Of a stretch of 14,630 bases of DNA, positions 6,869-13,344 are shown piece by piece. A program made the translations under genes and the position numbers. Each line of letters starts with the position of its first letter. Within the stretch, counting starts at the first letter, position 1. Origin of the DNA: Bacteroidales bacterium UBA5206 (GTDB taxonomy: Bacteria > Bacteroidota > Bacteroidia > Bacteroidales > Tenuifilaceae); contig DHVO01000053.1 in the NCBI GenBank assembly GCA_002412705.1, positions 1-14,630 of the forward strand, in the 5' to 3' direction. The notes under the pieces were generated by a model. That model did not search any database and had not been told where the DNA came from. It saw only the letters and a list, made by a program, of their open reading frames with translations.

Positions 6869-8368
6869 TTGCTAAAGCTTAGTAAAGATATTTGGGTGCT
6901 ATTAGCTGCAATACTTTTTATTGCGGCTAATGCTTTATTTGTGTCAAATGGAAATTACCTACTAATAGGACTTCCCTTTGTGCTTATTGTAGGCGTTGTG
7001 CTTTTGTTTGCGCCCAATACTGTTTTTTGGATTTTGGTTTTTCTAATCCCTTTGTCTATTCCTCTACGACGAATTATCCCTGGTTTATCCTTTGATTTTT
7101 GGGTTCCTACAGAACCCGTGATATTTGCCGTAATGCTACTGGTATTTGCAAACGCCTTGTTTAAGAGGTCGTTTGAAAAGAGGCTCCTTACCGAACCCGT
7201 TTTTTATGCTATTCTTTTCCTGTTGGGATGGATTGCTATTGCTATTATTCCTAGCGAGATGCCAATTGTGTCGGCAAAGTATCTTCTGTCCAGAACATGG
7301 TTTGTTGTAGTGTTTTTCTACTTTGGCTACAGCTTATTCCAGCGAAACCCGAGCAACATAAGGCGCTTTTTCCTCCTGTTTGGATTAGGGCTTACTACAG
7401 TGGCGTTAATTACCTTGGTAAACCATGCAGGAAAAGGGTTGCTAAATCAGCGCGCAGCTCATGGTGCATGTACTCCCTTTTTTATTGATCATACCTCATA
7501 TGGTGCCGCATTGGCCTTTGGAATACCTGCCATTGCTGCGCTACTATTTACCGCTAAAAGGATTTTTATCAAATTTTTCTGGGGCGGTTTGCTTCTGTTT
7601 CTTTTGGTGGCAATGGTTTTCTCATATTCCCGAGCGGCGTGGCTAAGCCTTATTTTTGCTGGCGGCATTTGGGTAATTTACCTGCTTAGAATACGCTTTA
7701 AAACAGTTGCCATGCTATTTGTAGGGGTGGTTCTTCTTTTTGTTGTTGTTAGGGAACCAATACTCAATAGTTTAGAGAAGAATACAACCGAGTCTAGCGG
7801 CGATTTAAAGGAGCACCTAGTTTCCATGGTAAACATATCGACCGATGCTTCCAATATGGAGCGAATAAATAGGTGGAATGCGGCAATTAGGATGTTCAAT
7901 GAGAGGCCATTCTTTGGTTGGGGGCCTGGTACATACATGTTTCTATATGCACCATTTCAGCGATCGTACCAAAAAACCATTATTAGCACAAATTTTGGAA
8001 CACTAGGCAATGCTCACAGTGAGTATCTTGGCTTGCTTTCGGAATCAGGGCTGCCTTCGGTTCTGGGTTATTCGCTTATTCTAGTATTTACATTTTTAGT
8101 TGGATTTCGATCCATAAGGCAGCTAGCCGATAAAAGGGACAGAATTTTCCTTCTGGCCTCAATGCTAGGATTGTTAACCTATGTGGTACATGGTTTTCTG
8201 AATAATTTTCTTGATGTGGATAAAATTGCTGCTCCCTTTTGGGCCTATATTGCTATGGTTTTGGCCATTTGTCATACTGCACCAAGAGTTGGTTCTGCTA
8301 AAAAGCAGCACAATGAAGGATTAATTGTAGAGTCCGAACAATCTAAGGGGAAAGAGATTGGTAAGTAG
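6869..8368 (+). CDS. O-antigen ligase/polymerase family membrane protein (Wzy_C/WaaL-like)
   Basis: The 499-residue protein is mostly membrane, with about eleven or twelve hydrophobic helices. It has one large periplasmic loop at about 300-380, as expected for the O-antigen ligase family (PF04932). Family features include SYSRAAWLS (252-260), RINRWNAA and GWGPGTY (350-356) at the loop, and NAHSEYLGLLSESG (381-394), the conserved H-x-E-x-L motif after it. It either joins finished glycan to lipid A core or another carrier, or polymerises repeat units; sequence alone does not separate these. The start is TTG with a strong ribosome-binding site. The last 30 residues are a charged cytoplasmic tail. 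It pairs with the preceding Wzz gene, but no glycosyltransferase or flippase genes are in the window. Confidence 0.85.
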   Translation: MLKLSKDIWVLLAAILFIAANALFVSNGNYLLIGLPFVLIVGVVLLFAPNTVFWILVFLIPLSIPLRRIIPGLSFDFWVPTEPVIFAVMLLVFANALFKRSFEKRLLTEPVFYAILFLLGWIAIAIIPSEMPIVSAKYLLSRTWFVVVFFYFGYSLFQRNPSNIRRFFLLFGLGLTTVALITLVNHAGKGLLNQRAAHGACTPFFIDHTSYGAALAFGIPAIAALLFTAKRIFIKFFWGGLLLFLLVAMVFSYSRAAWLSLIFAGGIWVIYLLRIRFKTVAMLFVGVVLLFVVVREPILNSLEKNTTESSGDLKEHLVSMVNISTDASNMERINRWNAAIRMFNERPFFGWGPGTYMFLYAPFQRSYQKTIISTNFGTLGNAHSEYLGLLSESGLPSVLGYSLILVFTFLVGFRSIRQLADKRDRIFLLASMLGLLTYVVHGFLNNFLDVDKIAAPFWAYIAMVLAICHTAPRVGSAKKQHNEGLIVESEQSKGKEIGK

Positions 8369-8369
8369 G

Positions 8370-9611
8370 CTACTCCTTAAACTCGAATCCGAGAATAGAA
8401 ATATCGTCAAAAATTACTTTGGAGTTACCGTTAGCACTATTGGTTTGGGTTTCAATTATGCTTTCAATATTCTGGAATATGGAGTCTTTGTTGGCAATAT
8501 TCTCCTCTATAATCTTTGTGCCGTACTCAATTTTATTCTCGTTTAGGTACTCAACAAGCCCATCGGTGTAGCAGATTAGCTTTGACGGCTCTTGAACCTG
8601 AATATTACCAATGTTCATAAACGGTATCTCATCTAGCATGCCAAGACCAACACAGCCGCTTTTGAGTAGGGTTAGCTCTTTGGTTTTAGTGTTGTACATA
8701 ATAGGCGGATTATGCCCAGCATTCACGTACTCCAAAACGTGCTTCTCGTAGTTGTATCGTCCTATGAAGATGGTGATAAATTTTTCCCCTTTTGCAGTGG
8801 ACATAACCCTTTCGTTAAGCTTCTCTACAAGTTTTTGTAACTTAATTTTTCGGCTAAAAAGGGCTCTAAGGTTGGCTTGGAAGTTAGACATTAGCAGTGC
8901 GGCAGATATACCTTTACCCGATACATCGGCAATGCAAAAGCCAACCTCGTCTTTTCCTAAAGGTATAATATCGTAGTAGTCGCCTCCAACCTCGTAGTGT
9001 GGATGGTAGTAAGAGGCTATTTTTATGTGCTTATTTTGGGGGAAAGTCTCTGGTCCGGGTATAAGCATGTTTTGCATCCTTGAAGCTAATTCTAGCTCCT
9101 TTTTCATGGTTTCCTGCTGAAGACTTTTGTAGAATAGCCTAACGTTTTCTATGGCTACAAATATGATTATGGACAGGGTTTGTACAAAGTTAAGATGCTT
9201 TATGGTTGAGCTAACACCTTTAGAGAACTCATTGGTATCGCCAATAAGTATATAGGCTAGGGGGTTATTGTTCTGAATTATGGGAATAACAATGTCGAGT
9301 TCTTGAAGTATGGGGTTTTGCGATGTGCTTATAAAGGTTATGTCGTCAATAGATGCTAAATCCCTATCAACATCTATGTTATCAACAATATAGTCGGGGC
9401 AGTTGGTTTTAAGCAGCAGCTCCCATTCCTCTTCCTTTTTATAGAAAAGAACCCTGTCAATACTTAAGTCGTCGTTAACAATTGAGCGGAAACGCTCAAG
9501 AAGGCTGTCAATCTTAAAGTCATCGTTAATGGCTTGTGCCATGTTAAGTAGAGTGTTGAGCTTAAATGTGCTCAACTTTAGCCTTTTAACCGATGATGAG
9601 ATTGATGCCAT
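8370..9611 (-). CDS. GAF-like plus SpoIIE/RsbU-type protein phosphatase
   Basis: The 413-residue cytoplasmic protein has a GAF-like sensory region at about 20-160, a short linking coiled coil (160-183, QQETMKKELELASRMQNML) and a SpoIIE-type PP2C phosphatase domain (about 190-413). The metal-binding and catalytic motifs are complete: GGDYYD (209-214), ADVSGKG (228-234), NAGHNPP (297-303), TDG (349-351) and FDD (401-403). Relatives dephosphorylate STAS-domain anti-sigma-factor antagonists in partner-switching pathways. No STAS or RsbW-like gene is nearby, so the partner is unknown. The ATG at 9611 lies 12 bases after the T-tract of the efp terminator, and no TAnnTTTG promoter was found between efp and the start. 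The stop faces that of the ligase gene with one base between. Confidence 0.92.
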   Translation of the reverse strand: MASISSSVKRLKLSTFKLNTLLNMAQAINDDFKIDSLLERFRSIVNDDLSIDRVLFYKKEEEWELLLKTNCPDYIVDNIDVDRDLASIDDITFISTSQNPILQELDIVIPIIQNNNPLAYILIGDTNEFSKGVSSTIKHLNFVQTLSIIIFVAIENVRLFYKSLQQETMKKELELASRMQNMLIPGPETFPQNKHIKIASYYHPHYEVGGDYYDIIPLGKDEVGFCIADVSGKGISAALLMSNFQANLRALFSRKIKLQKLVEKLNERVMSTAKGEKFITIFIGRYNYEKHVLEYVNAGHNPPIMYNTKTKELTLLKSGCVGLGMLDEIPFMNIGNIQVQEPSKLICYTDGLVEYLNENKIEYGTKIIEENIANKDSIFQNIESIIETQTNSANGNSKVIFDDISILGFEFKE

Positions 9612-9623
9612 ATATTAAATTCT

Positions 9624-9675
9624 AAAAAAAGCCTTTGAATAAACTAGCAATTTAGTACATAGTTTATCCAAAGGC
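9624..9675 (-). terminator. Intrinsic terminator of efp (possible attenuator for phosphatase gene)
   Basis: Arms 9675-9660 and 9646-9631 form a 16-pair stem with a 13-base loop, followed on the minus strand by seven T (9630-9624). The only non-Watson-Crick pair (9638 with 9668) is a G-U wobble in minus-strand RNA but an A-C mismatch in plus-strand RNA, so both stem and T-tract point to the minus strand. It begins 54 bases after the efp stop. A smaller 5-bp hairpin (9703-9716) lies between. Confidence 0.85.
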
Positions 9676-9729
9676 AATACAATTTGGTGAAACCATAAAT
9701 TTCCCTTGGAAAAGGGTGCCAATTCATGA

Positions 9730-10296
9730 TTATTTTACCCGCTCAGAGTACTCCCGGGTTCTTGTGTCTATTTTAATTCTGTCGCCAGTGTTAACAAAAA
9801 GAGGAACATTGATGGTAGCACCCGTTTCAACTGTTGCCTGTTTTAGCGCAGTTGATGAAGCGGTGTCACCCTTTAGGCCTGGCTCTGTATAGGTAATCTC
9901 CATCTCAACAAAAGGAGGAAGCTCGCACGATAGCACATTTTCCTCTTCGGCATGAACAACCATCTCTACATTTTGGCCCTCTTTTAGAAGGTCGGCATTG
10001 TCAACCAAGGCTTCGTTTAGGCTAATTTGCTCATAGGTTTCTTGGTGCATAAAATGGTATCCAAGATCATCCTTGTAAAGGAACTGGTATGGTCTTCTTT
10101 CAATTCTTACCTGGTTAATTTTTACACCTGCAGTGAAAGTATTTTCAAGAATTTTACCAGTTTCAAGGTTTTTCATTTTGGTGCGAACAAATGCACCACC
10201 TTTGCCTGGTTTTACGTGTTGAAACTGAACAATGGTATAGAGCTTGCCGTTGAATTCAAGGCACATGCCGTTTCTAAAATCTGCTGTAGTAGCCAT
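9730..10296 (-). CDS. efp: Elongation factor P
   Basis: The 188-residue protein is full length for EF-P, which enters the ribosomal E-site region and promotes peptide bonds at polyproline stretches. The KOW-like domain 1 carries the loop HVKPGKGGAF, in which Lys32 is the residue at the tip, equivalent to the lysine modified in other bacteria; whether it is modified here cannot be seen. The middle and C-terminal OB domains follow, with the signature ATVETGATINVPLFVNTGDRIKIDTRT near the end. The ATG at 10296 has a TATTTTTG -7 element about 30 bases upstream and is followed by a strong terminator, so efp is probably transcribed on its own as well as with the upstream genes. Confidence 0.97.
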   Translation of the reverse strand: MATTADFRNGMCLEFNGKLYTIVQFQHVKPGKGGAFVRTKMKNLETGKILENTFTAGVKINQVRIERRPYQFLYKDDLGYHFMHQETYEQISLNEALVDNADLLKEGQNVEMVVHAEEENVLSCELPPFVEMEITYTEPGLKGDTASSTALKQATVETGATINVPLFVNTGDRIKIDTRTREYSERVK

Positions 10297-10325
10297 AGTG
10301 TGGATTTAGATTCAAATATTTTTTG

Positions 10326-10333
10326 CAAAAATA
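10326..10333 (-). promoter_or_regulatory. Candidate -7 promoter element of efp
   Basis: TATTTTTG on the minus strand fits TAnnTTTG and would give a leader of about 20-25 bases. The region is very T-rich and a TTTG at the normal -33 distance is lacking (one lies closer), so this is tentative. Confidence 0.4.
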
Positions 10334-10352
10334 GAAAAACGAAGCAAAAAAA

Positions 10353-10394
10353 GTGTGTATAGTGGTTAGTATTTAGTGTATTGTGTTTGAGTAA
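10353..10394 (-). repeat. Degenerate 7-base tandem repeat upstream of efp
   Basis: On the plus strand the segment divides into GTGTGTA, TAGTGGT, TAGTATT, TAGTGTA, TTGTGTT and a last poor unit. The minus (transcribed-sense) strand is therefore CA/TA-rich with heptads such as ACTAAAT. The reverse complement of the array at 3838-3900 contains the same units (TAGTGTT, TGGTATC, TAATATT, TGGTGTT). It lies between the DUF3108 gene and efp. Confidence 0.55.
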
Positions 10395-10431
10395 GGCCAA
10401 TTTTGTTAGCCAAAATGGAGTGTTAAGGGGG

Positions 10432-11217
10432 TTATTTTTTTTGTTTAAGCGATGAGAAGTTGTGCTTTAAACCAGAATATTCGTACAAGTCGCAGTAAAC
10501 AGACCCCACAAAAATGTCGAATTTAACCCTTATGGGAATAAAATTGGCATCGTTGGAGAACCATATGGTCATGTCATCTTTGCTCTTAAATACCCTGCCC
10601 GTAATTACAACAGGCATAAACTTTAGGCACTCTATCTCTCCTAGCTTGGTTTTTATCTTTTCCTTGCCTTTATATCTTACAGCTAAAGGGTAGGTTTCGT
10701 CGGTAAAGTAGGTGTCAATAACAATAATCTCATCTTTCTTAAGGGGCTTCCATAGGTGCCAGTTCCTTAGGTAGTAGAATGAGGAAAGTATATCCTGACA
10801 ACCTTTTGATACAACCACTTCGCCGGTTGCTGTGCTATATACAATTGATGAGTCGGCTCTAGACCAGTGGTCGAATGTTTGAATGTTATACGTCTTGTAC
10901 CGATTCTCCTGTATGTCCCTAATTGCCTTGTATGGGTAATCGGTTTTGGGATCTGTAAAACTCTGATAGGTGTCGTTTACATCGTATAGGCTGCTTGCAA
11001 GCCCCACTGTTTTGCCATTAAGGTAGAAGTGGTTGGCTTTTTTACCTTCGTAAGTACCATCGCGCACCTCTAGTACTGCCACGCCGCCCTTTATAAAGCC
11101 GTAGTAAATGGTATATTTTAGTTTTTCGCCGGGTTTAAAAGCTTGTTTTTGTTGCGCCACTGTTAGTTGTGGCATAACAAAAGTTAGTGTAGCTATGGCT
11201 AACCAGCGTAAAAGCAT
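10432..11217 (-). CDS. Secreted DUF3108-family protein
   Basis: From the ATG at 11217 the protein is 261 residues and begins with a signal peptide (MLLRWLAIATLTFVMPQLTVAQ), so it should be periplasmic or outer-membrane associated. A longer frame starting at 11316 would overlap tsaB and lacks a sensible signal peptide, so it was rejected. The mature part opens with FKPGEKLKYTIYYGFIKGGVAVLEV, typical of DUF3108 (PF11306), and is rich in beta strands (for example KDDMTIWFSNDANFIPIRVKF). The function of this family is not established. It starts 13 bases after tsaB ends, which suggests co-transcription. The C-terminus is lysine-rich (SLKQKK). Confidence 0.82.
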   Translation of the reverse strand: MLLRWLAIATLTFVMPQLTVAQQKQAFKPGEKLKYTIYYGFIKGGVAVLEVRDGTYEGKKANHFYLNGKTVGLASSLYDVNDTYQSFTDPKTDYPYKAIRDIQENRYKTYNIQTFDHWSRADSSIVYSTATGEVVVSKGCQDILSSFYYLRNWHLWKPLKKDEIIVIDTYFTDETYPLAVRYKGKEKIKTKLGEIECLKFMPVVITGRVFKSKDDMTIWFSNDANFIPIRVKFDIFVGSVYCDLYEYSGLKHNFSSLKQKK

Positions 11218-11230
11218 TGTAAAGCGGTTT

Positions 11231-11956
11231 TTAGTCTTTTGCCTGTGTAAGAACTTTGTTCTTTGCTTTAATGGCAACAAAGTCTTTAAGGTAATATGGT
11301 TCAAAGTAAGCAACATTTTCGAAATCTTTTGTGTTTAGGGCCTTAAATGCTAAGGGAATCATAAACCGTGCCGAAGGTTCTAGTGATTCAACAAAGTGAG
11401 CATTTGGGCTTACTATAACCTCTTTGCACTTATCGGCTCCGCTACCAAAAAATATTATGTTGCTGCTTTCTAGGGTATCCTTAAAGGAGTTTGAATCTAT
11501 CACAATAGCCTCAACTTCTGTTGCTCTTTCAAGTTCAGGGGTGTAAAATGCCGAGTAAACTTCCATTCTTCGGGCATCAATCATTGGGCAGAGCAAAAGC
11601 GGTTTTTCTTCTGAAAAGGCCTTTGAGTGAGATGTATAGTTAAGAATACCGCTGGCTAGCGCCTGAAGGCTATCAATGGCTATTAAAGGAATTTCTGCTG
11701 CGTAGCAAATGCCCTTAGCAGCAGAAACTCCAATTCGTAATCCAGTGTATGAGCCAGGCCCACGGCCTACAGCCACAGCGTCAAGTTCTGTTACTGCTAT
11801 GCCATGCTCCTCCATTAGCTCTTGAATAAAAACGGTAAGCCTAGTGGCATGACTTTTTGGGTCGTTCTCCTCTCTTATTCCAATTAGCTCATTGTTGCGG
11901 GCAAGTGCCACAGAGCAAACATTCCCTCCAGACTCAATAAGTAGTACTGTTGCCAT
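11231..11956 (-). CDS. tsaB: tRNA threonylcarbamoyladenosine biosynthesis protein TsaB
   Basis: The 241-residue protein belongs to the ASKHA fold. It starts MATVLLIESGGNVCSVAL and has the TsaB signature GRGPGSYTGLRIG at 64-76, followed by AAKGICYAAEIPLIAIDSLQALA. TsaB is the inactive-site partner of TsaD; the TsaB-TsaD-TsaE complex transfers threonylcarbamoyl to A37 of ANN-decoding tRNAs in the cytoplasm. At 241 residues it is about full length. It starts 8 bases after the adaptor gene ends and is followed after 13 bases by the DUF3108 gene, so it probably depends on the efflux promoter, an odd coupling of housekeeping and export genes. Confidence 0.95.
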   Translation of the reverse strand: MATVLLIESGGNVCSVALARNNELIGIREENDPKSHATRLTVFIQELMEEHGIAVTELDAVAVGRGPGSYTGLRIGVSAAKGICYAAEIPLIAIDSLQALASGILNYTSHSKAFSEEKPLLLCPMIDARRMEVYSAFYTPELERATEVEAIVIDSNSFKDTLESSNIIFFGSGADKCKEVIVSPNAHFVESLEPSARFMIPLAFKALNTKDFENVAYFEPYYLKDFVAIKAKNKVLTQAKD

Positions 11957-11964
11957 TATGCTAG

Positions 11965-13290
11965 TTACTTGTTTTCCTTAAATAGATCTTCTTTCTTGGT
12001 TTTTTGAACAAGTTTTCCGTTTTGTAACTTGCGCGAAATAGCACTATAAGGTGCAACAATTACCTCCTCGTCGCCACTTAAGCCCGATGTAATCTCTATA
12101 TACGCATTGTTCTGAATACCTGTTTTAACCTGAACCATTTTGGCTGTATCGCCACTTGTTATAAACACTATTTCATTAAGATTTGTTTTTACAGAAGAAA
12201 CCTCTTCCTTATCGAGCTTAACTGATGCTTCGGCTACCTCTTCAAACCCTTTTGCGCCAGTAGAAACAGAGTCGGAGCGAGTAGTTACTGCCTGTATTGG
12301 AACAGAAAGAACATTGTTGCGGGTTTCGGTAAGTATCTCTACTGTGGTTGACATACCAGGCCTAAATGGATTCTTGTTCCTGTTGGAAATTAGATGCTTG
12401 TACGACTCTTCCAACAAAAGGATGCGAACTTCAAAACTTGTTACCTGGTCGGCCGATACGCCTTGTAAACTTGCTGAGTTGGCAATTTGCGTAACAACTC
12501 CTTTGAATTTTTGGTCCACATAGGCATCAATCTCAATAAGAGCAGTATCGTTAAGCTTAACCCTTACAATATCGTTTTCGTTAACATCAACACGCGTTTC
12601 CATGCGGCTAAGATTGGCTACGCGTAGCAGCTCGGTTCCAGCCATTTGTGCTGTACCAACAACTCGCTCGCCTAGCTCAACGTTTAGCTTGGATATGGTT
12701 CCTGTCATTGGCGCGTAAATTGTTGTTTTGCTTAGGTTCTCTTCGGCTTCGCGAAGCGATGCTTCGGCGCTTTCTACATTGAAAAGAGCGGCTTTAACAT
12801 CGGCTTTTGCTACATTAAAGTTGGTTTGCGCGCTTTCAAAATCCGACTCGGAAATTGCTTTTTGCTCAAAAAGTTGCTTGCTCCTGTTAAATCCAAGTTC
12901 GCTTTGCTCTAGCTGTGCTTGAGCCTGTGCAAGTCTTGCTTTTGATGAGTTAACCGAGGCTATGGCTCTTTCCTTAAACGAGATGTATGTATCGGGTTTA
13001 ATCTTTACCAGTAGTTGACCTTTCTCCACGTAGTCGCCCTCCTTTACAGGAAGCGATATTATTTCACCCGAAACTTCTGGGCTTATCTTTACCTCTATCT
13101 CGGGTTGAACCTTTCCATTAGCCGATATGCTTTCGGTAATGGTTCTTTTCTCGGGCTTTTCAACGGAAACCTTAATTGTTTCTGGTTTCCCAAACCAACC
13201 CGCCTTTTTGCCTACAATTGCGAAAACGATTAGTACTACTACTGCTGCCAGTAAATATTTAAGTAGGTTGTTTTTCTTTTTCATGGTCAT
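11965..13290 (-). CDS. Periplasmic adaptor subunit of a tripartite efflux system (HlyD/MacA-like)
   Basis: The 441-residue protein has an inner-membrane anchor at about 9-27 after a KKK start, with no lipobox. The lipoyl-type half-motifs are at about 66-97 (SPEVSGEIISLPVKEGDYVEKGQLLVKI) and 190-210 (TTIYAPMTGTISKLNVELGERV). They flank a long alpha-helical hairpin rich in Ala, Gln and Glu (about 103-187). A beta-barrel (about 230-320, ending FRPGMSTTVEI) and a membrane-proximal domain follow. Residues about 337-372 form a polar insertion within the membrane-proximal region. It would link a TolC channel to an inner-membrane pump; MacA-like ABC or RND partners are both possible and neither is in the window. 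Starts at 13290 or, two codons later, at the second ATG are both possible. It follows the tolC-like gene by 54 bases. Confidence 0.92.
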   Translation of the reverse strand: MTMKKKNNLLKYLLAAVVVLIVFAIVGKKAGWFGKPETIKVSVEKPEKRTITESISANGKVQPEIEVKISPEVSGEIISLPVKEGDYVEKGQLLVKIKPDTYISFKERAIASVNSSKARLAQAQAQLEQSELGFNRSKQLFEQKAISESDFESAQTNFNVAKADVKAALFNVESAEASLREAEENLSKTTIYAPMTGTISKLNVELGERVVGTAQMAGTELLRVANLSRMETRVDVNENDIVRVKLNDTALIEIDAYVDQKFKGVVTQIANSASLQGVSADQVTSFEVRILLLEESYKHLISNRNKNPFRPGMSTTVEILTETRNNVLSVPIQAVTTRSDSVSTGAKGFEEVAEASVKLDKEEVSSVKTNLNEIVFITSGDTAKMVQVKTGIQNNAYIEITSGLSGDEEVIVAPYSAISRKLQNGKLVQKTKKEDLFKENK

Positions 13291-13344
13291 GCTATTTGTT
13301 TGGGGGCTAAGATTGTTTTCTGTAAGGTTGTGTAAACGGCTATG

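Noticed and set aside
9703..9716. CCCTT-GGAA-AAGGG hairpin downstream of efp as the terminator
   Set aside because: The stem has only five pairs and no T-tract; the 16-pair hairpin that follows is far stronger.
10397..10418. Imperfect hairpin CCAATTTTG/CAAAATGG after the DUF3108 gene as a terminator
   Set aside because: The arms differ by one base, the stem is AT-rich and no T-tract follows directly on either strand.
11218..11316. Longer DUF3108 protein starting at 11316
   Set aside because: The extension overlaps the end of tsaB and places the signal peptide at residue 34; the ATG at 11217 gives a normal signal peptide.
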